This document shows, piece after piece, positions 7,537 through 13,648 of a stretch of DNA of 13,648 nucleotides. The position numbers were made by a program, and so were the translations under genes. The first letter of the stretch is position 1. Each line of letters opens with the position of its first letter. The stretch is taken from NCBI GenBank assembly GCA_001839685.1, contig MLAK01001385.1, forward strand, positions 3,312 through 16,959, read 5' to 3'. Under the pieces are notes generated by a model. That model was not told the DNA's origin. It made no database searches and was given only the letters and a program-made list of their open reading frames with translations. This DNA comes from Tritrichomonas foetus (Eukaryota > Parabasalia > Tritrichomonadida > Tritrichomonadidae).

Positions 7537-9626
7537 TGACCTGGGAACCAGATTCGATCTATACGACAGAGCTTCACGCCGGCGACGACGATCAAGCCGA
7601 TGGTGATTATGCTGTCAAAAAACGCCTTTCTCATTTTCTTCGAACTTTCACACTTGAAAAAGTTTCTATCTATCGCGATCAGCTCGTTCAGTGTGTTCAC
7701 GATCCGAATCCATATATCGAGGTCAATTTAGACCATCTTTCAGCATATAACGATGAACTTGGCCATTTAGTTTTCGATGATCCAGTTCGTTGTTTAGGTT
7801 TGCTCGAGTCTGCCGCTTATGATTTTGCAAAAGATCTTATCGGTGAAGAAAACTGCCCGCCAATTCAAGTCCTTGTTACAACTTCAACGACGCCAATGAA
7901 GATTCGAGATATCAATTCATCCTTCATTTCAAAACTTGTTGTTGTTCCCGGTTTAGTCATTGGAACATCACCCGTAACTCCACGCGCCACTCAAATTACC
8001 GCTGTTTGTACTTCTTGTAAACATCAATTAACAATTCGCTGCAATTCAGATGGTTTTACGCTTCCTCGCAAATGTCAACGGCAATCGGAAAGTGCAGGCG
8101 GTCCAGCTTCTGCTGGAGGAGCCTGTCCACTCGACCCATATGTCGTTGTTCCAGATTTTTCCAAATTCGCCGATTTTCAGTTCCTCAAAATCCAAGAAGC
8201 ACCAGAGGATGTTCCGCCAGGTGAAATGCCGCGCCCCATTTCCGCCACAGTCGACCGAGCTCTTGCTAATGCATCAATTCCAGGATCGAGAAATCTTTTT
8301 GTTGCAATTTATGAAATGCATCAGTATAAAGGAAACACACAGCGACCTCTTCTTCGCGTTGTTGGGCTAATGAGTCCACAGAAACAAGCAGAAGTTGCCG
8401 ACTCGCGTCCACCCACCAACGTCTTCAAGACTCGTAAAGATATTGTTGAAGCTTTGGCGCCAGAGATTTATGGAATGGATGATGTTAAGCTTGCTATTGC
8501 TTGCCAGCTTTTCGCTGGTGTCCAGAAAGTTTTACCTGATAAGTCACGCAGAAGAGGTGATATTAATGTTCTTTTGTTTGGTGATCCATCTGTTGGTAAA
8601 TCCCAGCTTCTTAAATTTGCACACCGAGTTGCACCAATTGGTGTTTATACAAGTGGTAAAGGTTCAAGTGCAGCAGGTTTAACTGCAAGTGTAATTAGAC
8701 ATTCAAGCACAGGCGAATTTATTCTTGAAGGTGGCGCTATGGTTCTTGCAGATGGTGGTATTGTTTGTATTGATGAATTCGATAAAATGAGAAATACTGA
8801 TCGTGTTGCCATTCATGAAGCTATGGAACAACAGACAATTTCAATTGCTAAAGCCGGTATTACAGCTGTTTTGAATACGAGAACAGCTGTTCTTGCTGCA
8901 GCAAATCCAGTTATGGGAAGATTTGACGATCTTAAGTCAGCTAGAGATAATATTGATTTCCAGACAACTATTCTTTCTCGTTTTGATTTAATTTTTGTTC
9001 TTAAAGATGTAAGAGATGAAGAAAGAGACTCAAAGACAGTCGAGCATGTTATGAAAGTTCACAAAACAGCAGATGATACAAACTCTAATCAACCAACTAT
9101 CAATGAACTTAAATCATATATTACTTATGCACGCAGGAAATGCCGCCCAGTCATTTCTGAAGGTGCTATTAATCTTTTGAAGAATGAATATGTGAAAATG
9201 AGAAGTTCAGTTGACAATAGAGAATCAATTCCAATTACAGTTCGTCAACTTGAAGCACTCGTCCGTATTTCAGAAGCATTAGCTAAAATGGAATTAAGTG
9301 ATGAGTGTAAAGAAGAACATGTTAAAGAAGCTATCAGATTATTCAAAGTTTCAACATTTGATGCTGCCAATCGAGGAGTTATCGCTCCAGAAGGAGCAGT
9401 TACAGAAGAACAGAGAAAAGAAGCAGAGAGGATCGAAGCTTATATTAATCGTAGATGTCCAATAGGATCGAAGATTCCAGAAGCAGCTTTGCTTAATGAA
9501 TTGCAAAAGATATTTTCAGACTTTTGTATTATTAGAGTTCTTCAAACAATGTTATATACAGGCCAATTTGAACAGATAAATCACCGTAAGGTTTTGAAGA
9601 GAGTTCAAACCAAAGACGTGGATTAA
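7536..9626 (+). CDS. MCM5: DNA replication licensing factor MCM5
   Basis: This is a complete 696-residue MCM subunit, close to the usual MCM5 length (about 700-775). MCM5 is part of the Mcm2-7 hexamer, the replicative helicase core loaded at origins in the nucleus. A C4 zinc motif uses C158, C161, C180 and C197, with LPRKC and CPLDPY context typical of MCM5, then VPPGEMPRP. The ATPase core shows Walker A GDPSVGKS (349-356, K355), Walker B IDEFDKM (412-418), sensor-1 Asn in AAANP (N457) and the arginine finger SRFD (R482). The C-terminal 70 residues fit a winged-helix domain (ALLNELQKIF). The linker between the third and fourth zinc cysteines is long (16 residues) and Gly/Ala/Ser-rich. No intron is visible. 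CpG is dense in the first 300 bases (about 21) and sparse at the end (about 7). The start is the first ATG, directly after an initiator-like TCA. Confidence 0.97.
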   Translation: MTWEPDSIYTTELHAGDDDQADGDYAVKKRLSHFLRTFTLEKVSIYRDQLVQCVHDPNPYIEVNLDHLSAYNDELGHLVFDDPVRCLGLLESAAYDFAKDLIGEENCPPIQVLVTTSTTPMKIRDINSSFISKLVVVPGLVIGTSPVTPRATQITAVCTSCKHQLTIRCNSDGFTLPRKCQRQSESAGGPASAGGACPLDPYVVVPDFSKFADFQFLKIQEAPEDVPPGEMPRPISATVDRALANASIPGSRNLFVAIYEMHQYKGNTQRPLLRVVGLMSPQKQAEVADSRPPTNVFKTRKDIVEALAPEIYGMDDVKLAIACQLFAGVQKVLPDKSRRRGDINVLLFGDPSVGKSQLLKFAHRVAPIGVYTSGKGSSAAGLTASVIRHSSTGEFILEGGAMVLADGGIVCIDEFDKMRNTDRVAIHEAMEQQTISIAKAGITAVLNTRTAVLAAANPVMGRFDDLKSARDNIDFQTTILSRFDLIFVLKDVRDEERDSKTVEHVMKVHKTADDTNSNQPTINELKSYITYARRKCRPVISEGAINLLKNEYVKMRSSVDNRESIPITVRQLEALVRISEALAKMELSDECKEEHVKEAIRLFKVSTFDAANRGVIAPEGAVTEEQRKEAERIEAYINRRCPIGSKIPEAALLNELQKIFSDFCIIRVLQTMLYTGQFEQINHRKVLKRVQTKDVD

Positions 9627-9635
9627 ACAAATAAA
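9624..9635 (+). terminator. Stop-overlapping TAAA and AATAAA poly(A)-like signal of MCM5
   Basis: The stop codon runs into TAAA (9624-9627), and AATAAA follows at 9630-9635. Trichomonad polyadenylation is reported to use UAAA, often overlapping the stop codon. The actual cleavage site cannot be seen. The rest of the 236-base convergent spacer is AT-rich. Confidence 0.45.
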
Positions 9636-9862
9636 ATTATCTCATTTTTCAAATACGTAAACAAATAATATTTATAATATTTTCTATTCCATCATATTTT
9701 CTATAATTATTTTTTTCACATTTGTTATTTGTGGTAATGTTTTCATTGACAAAATAATCAGAAATAATCATCAAAAAATATCTGTTGGAATTATATATGA
9801 TTTTTACAAATAATAATAAATACAATAGATAATGATTAACCAGAATATGTTAGTAATAGGAA

Positions 9863-10621
9863 TCAATCTTCGAAATCAAGAAAATCACTTCTAAATGCAC
9901 GAGGTTGAACACCTGTCGATTCTGTTATTCTTCCTTCTCCACCATTTCCACTTGGTTTCTTTTTGGCATTTGCTTTTCCAGGAAACATTTCTGGTGGATT
10001 TTGTGGTTCAACACGTGCAAAATATTCTTGTCTTGTAATACATTCCCGTAAATGATTAATTTCGTGTTGAAGTTCTTGAAATTCAAATTTTGCACCATAC
10101 GGTTGATTATTTCTGAGTGAATTCCAAGCATCAAGTAAGTTTAAATGATATTTCTTAACATGTTTATCAAGATGATAAAATGATTTAAACGCTTTATTAC
10201 AGACTGGACACGAATGAACAACAGAAACATCTCGTCCAACAAATTTTGGGATTGTTTCATAACTTTTCTCCAATTTATGCCTTAAATATTCTATTTCTTG
10301 ATCTTTTTGTTTAAGTTGCTGTTGTAGCTTGGTTTGCTTTTTTAATAAATAATTCATGCTGAGTTGTATCAATTCATAGAATTTCGCTGATAATGGAAAA
10401 GGCAAAAATTGTCGTTCAACTGCTCCAAATTTTGAATCACTAAAACTACATATAATTTTTTCAAGTGTTTCTGTGTCTCCTGTTGTACGAATGTATTCCG
10501 GATTAGTTCGATTAATTAAATTCCAATCTAACTGATAAAGCGTATTATCGAATTCGCCTGTATGAACTTGATAGTTTGGTGGTGCGCCACATGATGGTGT
10601 TTGAACATATTGAACTCTCAT
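9863..10621 (-). CDS. DZIP1/Iguana-family zinc-finger coiled-coil protein
   Basis: The protein has 252 residues. Residues about 28-130 match the Dzip-like N-terminal domain: DWNLINRTNPEYI, then LEKIICSFSDSKFG, a helical FYELIQLSMNYLL, and coiled coil to about 125 (KLQQQLKQKDQEIEYLRHKL). A single C2H2 finger follows directly, CPVC-x12-H-x4-H (C138, C141, H154, H159), in the position typical of DZIP1 and DZIP1L. The tail is short, charged and Gly-rich (GNGGEGR), ending SDFLDFED. Vertebrate DZIP1 proteins act at centriole/basal-body appendages and the transition zone in cilium assembly, so a basal-body role is the likely inference here. At about one third the vertebrate length, it keeps only the conserved core. 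It converges on MCM5 and shares no promoter with it. Upstream, TACGTTTATATA (10637-10648) occurs in the opposite orientation to the elements at 2180, 7143 and 7517. Confidence 0.85.
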   Translation of the reverse strand: MRVQYVQTPSCGAPPNYQVHTGEFDNTLYQLDWNLINRTNPEYIRTTGDTETLEKIICSFSDSKFGAVERQFLPFPLSAKFYELIQLSMNYLLKKQTKLQQQLKQKDQEIEYLRHKLEKSYETIPKFVGRDVSVVHSCPVCNKAFKSFYHLDKHVKKYHLNLLDAWNSLRNNQPYGAKFEFQELQHEINHLRECITRQEYFARVEPQNPPEMFPGKANAKKKPSGNGGEGRITESTGVQPRAFRSDFLDFED

Positions 10622-11792
10622 TTTTTTCGTTAAATGTACGTTTATATATTAACTTTTTCAATCATCCTAAAGGTTTGAAAAATCTATTCACCGAAATATT
10701 TCAATCCATTATTGGATTTATTAAGTGTGGTATTTGAAAAAGTTGTGATGATATCATTCATCAATTGCTATTTACACCAAAAATAGTTGACTTCTGTGGG
10801 TCCAATCAGCTGCTTGCATAATATTGTTGACATTCAGACATTTTTTGATTTTGCAATATTTAGTGATGATAAATAAAGAGTAATCAAAAATTCCATTTCA
10901 AACACATAAAATAATAATGAATTTAAAAATATGAGTTTCATCTTTTGAATAAATATCAATATTTAGTTGTTGAAGTCGAGAACGATGGATAAAATAAAAG
11001 GAGATTGTTATGGCTTCAATATATAAAAAAGAAATCCTTGATATTCATAGGTGGAAAAAAAATATATTAGATGATGAAAAATATCGACATTCTTCACTTT
11101 GAGATAGATGAGCACTTTCTTTGTTTAAAAAACATTCACAAACGATTTCAATATTAGTTGTGTGATGAAATAGATAAATTATGATTAAATCATTCATTTC
11201 ATTGATGTTATTGGAATAGATAAATTATTATGAATTCATAGATTTCTGGATTATAATATTCAGGAGATACAATAAAGCTCTTTGCATCAAACTTGAATTC
11301 TGATTCTTATTCTAAAATATGAATAATTTCATAATTATTTCCCATATTAAAATACTCCGATGATTGCTGTGAATATTCAACTTTAATTCGATCTTGAAAT
11401 TTGTGATTCATGAAATGAAAGAATATAAATCATTTTACTTTGGACATTTTATTAATAAACATAGTATATCAGAAACAATAGTTCACACCATGTTTCGACT
11501 ATTTATAGATAAACGATTTTTTTTCATTTTCTTATTTTTCTTCTATTTCTTGAAGTTTTCATTTTTCTATTCCATTTCATTCTCAATTAATAAGTAACAC
11601 AGAGAAAATGAAACAAAATAAAAGATATTTTTTGGCTCTTTTTTCCTTTTGAAAGGAAATTCAGTAGTTAGTTGCAGAATATAATCTGTAATTCGAATGA
11701 CCCATTATTTCACTCATCTAATATATTGTTACACATCATCTTCAAGTTCTGTAAGCAGAGGATCTCCATCGATGAATGGAATGAGGAGTTGA
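10622..11792. other. 1.17-kb AT-rich spacer with possible gene relic
   Basis: No complete gene is evident between the DZIP1-like start and the ZNF277-like stop. Plus-strand 10985-11157 holds three short frames in succession with protein-like composition: MDKIKGDCYGFNI ending at 11024, MASIYKKEILDIHRW from 11010 to 11102, and FEIDEHFLCLKNIHKRF ending at 11157. Each is in a different frame, which could be a decayed gene or chance. AATAGATAAATTAT occurs twice, at 11169 and 11215. Near 11515-11580 is a long T-rich tract; the 67-codon ORF covering it (from 11394) is Phe-rich low complexity and not credible. Confidence 0.5.
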
Positions 11793-12845
11793 TCATCTCC
11801 AAAAATTCCTTTTGTGTTTTCTGGAATTTTTTTTTTCATGTGAAAGAATATGTGCTGCATATTCATTTCCGGTAATACTACCTCCGTCACTCACATTGAC
11901 AAATTCACCACAAACAAAGCATTGACCCTGCGATCTCATAAATCGAGCGTAATTGACGAATCTTACACAATCATAAAAATTGTTTTTGGCGGCTTTTCGG
12001 ACATCACTCATATCAAAAAGATGTATCTTCCTCATGTGTTGAATAACTTCTTCTGGTGAATTATACACACTGTCACATATCAAACATGATGTTTCATTAA
12101 TTTCTGTATCTGCATCATCTGCTGCAGCAATCTCTAATGGCTCCATTTGACCATCATATTCTTCATCATCTTCGCATGACCATTCTCCATTCAATTCAAG
12201 GTAGTTAACCATATAAAAACGATCGAAAAATGAATCATTTGGGATTCGAAGATGCTTCTTCTTCCTCATATGTGAACGGAGAGTTCGTTGGTTAGGAAAA
12301 GTTGATGAACAAAAAATACAAACATTTGATTCAAGTTCCGAACGAAGTAAGTCAATTAATTGTGGGATGTAGATTAGATTGGCGGGTCGTCCTGGGTTGA
12401 ATTGATGCTCTTCAAAAAGCCACTGGAGATAATCGTGATATGTTCCGTCAAAAGATTCCAAACAAAAAAGACATGGGAGATGATGAATTTGCGTACGTTC
12501 AAGTTCATGCTCTGCCATTACTTGATCAAGTCTGATTTTATGTAAAGAATTCCGTATTTCAAGGTCTTCTTGACTCGTTACGTCGATCGTGGTTTGGCCA
12601 TTCGAAATTTCGATTATCGGTGGCGGATGAAGTCGCCAGTACTGTAGATAGCGCGGAAATAAGGGAATATGAAGAAAATCGGTAAAAATGAATTTATGGA
12701 CGTCTTTCTTGTGATTGAGTAATTCGCACGGATCTGTTGATTCGAAGCTGCATAAAAAGCAGACAAAGTTGGTTCCGCTTGGATAGTAATCGATATGGCT
12801 ACGAAGAAGCGCTTTGAAGTCGTGAGGAGAAGATTCTTCCGCCAT
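11793..12845 (-). CDS. ZNF277-like C2H2 zinc-finger protein
   Basis: This 350-residue protein has five C2H2-like units. Finger 1 is C29, C32, H45, H50, followed by a block that includes FPRYLQYWRLHPPP. Finger 2 is atypical (C125, C128, H147). Finger 3 is C176, C179, H192, H198. Finger 4 is C254, C257, H270, H275. Finger 5 is C309, C312, H332, H336, with a long insert. The signature is finger 3 with its extension, HMRKKKHLRI then FFDRFYMVNYLELNGEW. Together with finger order and spacing it matches the ZNF277 family, about 450 residues in humans. An acidic linker (EDDEEYDGQ, AADDADTE) separates fingers 3 and 4. The C-terminus is basic (KKNSRKHKR). The human protein is linked to chromatin and to the ribosomal protein RPS2; which role applies here is unknown. 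The start ATG follows TCATTATCA directly. CpG is dense in the 5' 300 bases (about 23) and sparse in the last 300 (about 8). Confidence 0.88.
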   Translation of the reverse strand: MAEESSPHDFKALLRSHIDYYPSGTNFVCFLCSFESTDPCELLNHKKDVHKFIFTDFLHIPLFPRYLQYWRLHPPPIIEISNGQTTIDVTSQEDLEIRNSLHKIRLDQVMAEHELERTQIHHLPCLFCLESFDGTYHDYLQWLFEEHQFNPGRPANLIYIPQLIDLLRSELESNVCIFCSSTFPNQRTLRSHMRKKKHLRIPNDSFFDRFYMVNYLELNGEWSCEDDEEYDGQMEPLEIAAADDADTEINETSCLICDSVYNSPEEVIQHMRKIHLFDMSDVRKAAKNNFYDCVRFVNYARFMRSQGQCFVCGEFVNVSDGGSITGNEYAAHILSHEKKNSRKHKRNFWR

Positions 12846-12854
12846 TGATAATGA
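12846..12854 (-). promoter_or_regulatory. Initiator-like TCATTATCA at the ZNF277-like start
   Basis: In gene orientation TCATTATCA abuts the ATG. It fits the trichomonad initiator pattern (TCA followed by pyrimidine and A/T, within about 20 bases of the start). No CCGTTTAT element is seen upstream of this gene. Confidence 0.5.
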
Positions 12855-12872
12855 TTCTCAATAATTCAAAGC

Positions 12873-12897
12873 TTCAAAATTTTCTGAAAATTTTGAA
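12873..12897. repeat. 25-bp perfect palindrome upstream of the ZNF277-like gene
   Basis: TTCAAAATTTTC (12873-12884), a central T, then GAAAATTTTGAA (12886-12897) are exact reverse complements. It lies 28-52 bases upstream of the ATG, so it could be a protein-binding dyad. The rest of the 12846-13216 spacer is AT-rich with no credible gene. Confidence 0.6.
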
Positions 12898-13215
12898 TAG
12901 AGTCGTGTATTTCAATGAACAAACTTTGCGAATTAAGGCCAATTGATTTAACCAGTCATAGACGATAGAATATTATTGGTGAAAATCAGGTCAATTGTCT
13001 TTGGTCTAGCAAATAATGATTCAAAAGTTTGAACATTGTCAACTTTTATGTCAGAAAGAAGTAGCAATGAATAGATTCATTTGAATTTAATTGTGATTCA
13101 CCTCTCATGTAAATCTCAATCAACTTATGAATTAATTCATAAAATATTTCAAGTCGTAAAAAAGAAAAAGAATAATGTCGGCGACATGAAAAAAATAAAA
13201 TTAAATAAAATACAC

Positions 13216-13221
13216 TTTATT
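13216..13221 (-). terminator. AATAAA overlapping the stop of the tail-anchored gene
   Basis: The minus strand reads GAA TAA AGT, so the stop codon sits inside AATAAA. This matches the reported trichomonad habit of a UAAA poly(A) signal overlapping the stop codon. A T-rich stretch follows downstream. Confidence 0.5.
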
Positions 13222-13537
13222 CAAACTTTGAGTATGAAATTTCATTGTATATATATCTACCAACGACTGCACCCAATAATATAACAATCAACAAAATTGC
13301 AGTAATTTTATCGCACTTCATCATATTCGAAATTGTTTTATCAAGTTCATGTGAATGCTTTATCGCGTTTCTTAATTCTTCACTTGTTAAATTATTTATC
13401 CGATTTTCGTCTTCTTTGCTGCTATTCTTCGATTGACCAGCTATCGTATTTTCATCATCTGAGGAAGAATTACTTGAGTTATATTCCACTACTTCATTCT
13501 TTTCATCAATGTTAATTTTTTGTTTCTTGTATTTCAT
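13217..13537 (-). CDS. Small tail-anchored membrane protein
   Basis: I chose the ATG at 13537 (MKYKKQKIN), giving 106 residues; one codon upstream is a TTG. Residues 1-48 are polar and probably disordered, with a Ser/Asn/Asp cluster (NSSNSSSDDEN). About 50-73 could be a short amphipathic helix (LTSEELRNAIKHSHELDKTI). One membrane segment lies at about 78-97 (ITAILLIVILLGAVVG), leaving about ten residues after it (RYIYNEISYSKFE). There is no N-terminal signal, so a tail-anchored topology is inferred: cytosolic N-terminus, inserted in an internal membrane. The helix-plus-anchor layout resembles the end of a SNARE, but the helix is too short for a full SNARE motif. A CCTGTTTAAA element precedes the start and AATAAA overlaps the stop, which supports a real gene. 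Confidence 0.65.
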   Translation of the reverse strand: MKYKKQKINIDEKNEVVEYNSSNSSSDDENTIAGQSKNSSKEDENRINNLTSEELRNAIKHSHELDKTISNMMKCDKITAILLIVILLGAVVGRYIYNEISYSKFE

Positions 13538-13543
13538 CAAAAA

Positions 13544-13558
13544 TTTAAACAGGCCAAA
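13544..13558 (-). promoter_or_regulatory. Promoter-like element of the tail-anchored gene
   Basis: In gene orientation it reads TTTGGCCTGTTTAAA, ending six bases before the ATG. It aligns with TTTGGTGACCGTTTATA of the WG-repeat gene allowing a short gap and T for C in the core. A separate AAACGGCCA occurs at 13584-13592 on the plus strand. This is the weakest of the four matches. Confidence 0.4.
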
Positions 13559-13623
13559 TAATGATTGAAAAAATCAAAATTACAAACGGCCATTTCATCA
13601 ATTAGTAGACCTATAAGTTGTGA

Positions 13624-13648
13624 TAAGTTGCAGCTTCGCTTCAACTTA
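13624..13648. repeat. Hairpin at the right edge
   Basis: TAAGTTG (13624-13630) pairs with CAACTTA (13642-13648); after one mismatch, AGC pairs with GCT around a TTC loop. ATAAGTTG also occurs ten bases earlier (13613-13620). The structure ends exactly at the last base, so its full extent is unknown. Confidence 0.45.

Noticed and set aside
11394..11597. 67-codon plus-strand ORF
   Set aside because: Its second half is a T-rich tract giving Phe runs, with no family signal and no promoter-like element.
1..13648. tRNA or rRNA genes, CRISPR arrays, bacterial operon signals, autonomous transposons, viral genes
   Set aside because: None was recognised by eye on either strand. The only array is the 20-bp minisatellite, which has no spacers.

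Overview
The window looks like nuclear DNA of a flagellated, AT-rich protist, most likely a parabasalid (trichomonad, Tritrichomonas/Trichomonas type). Supporting signs are: seven widely spaced genes that are uninterrupted ORFs with no visible introns; very AT-rich spacers; short promoter-like motifs within about 40 bases of the start codons, including TCA-containing initiator-like sequences; poly(A)-like signals at or next to two stop codons; and a BTB-like/coiled-coil/F5-8 type C protein of a kind I associate with trichomonads. A DZIP1 (Iguana) homologue argues for a flagellate and against Entamoeba or Dictyostelium. The species assignment is inference, made without any database search.

Layout, left to right. 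1-225: spacer with an 18-bp repeat at the edge. 226-2163 (-): low-complexity protein with an amphipathic N-terminus, FNFNF motifs and 21 tryptophan-glycine repeats. 2164-2816: spacer holding a promoter-like motif, a GC-rich hairpin, a 127-bp imperfect inverted repeat and a 20-bp minisatellite. 2817-4517 (-): BTB-like/coiled-coil/F5-8C protein. 4518-4922: spacer with interleaved inverted repeats. 4923-7106 (-): Ser/acidic repeat protein with an LRR-like core. 7107-7535: divergent spacer with two outward-facing promoter-like motifs. 7536-9626 (+): MCM5. 9627-9862: convergent spacer. 9863-10621 (-): DZIP1-like protein. 10622-11792: long AT-rich spacer with a possible gene relic. 11793-12845 (-): ZNF277-like C2H2 protein. 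12846-13216: spacer. 13217-13537 (-): small tail-anchored protein. 13538-13648: motifs and a terminal hairpin.

The genes do not form an operon or an evident pathway. MCM5 is replication housekeeping, DZIP1-like is expected at flagellar basal bodies, and ZNF277-like is a conserved zinc-finger protein. What ties the window together is regulatory. Four genes (WG-repeat, LRR-like, MCM5, tail-anchored) carry the same oriented element, roughly (GA)CCGTTTATA, 6-36 bases before the start, and it contains a Myb-type core (AACGG on the other strand). Three of the coding regions also have CpG-rich 5' ends and CpG-poor 3' ends. The protein most worth a second look is the WG-repeat protein, which could be an Argonaute-hook protein or an unusual nucleoporin.
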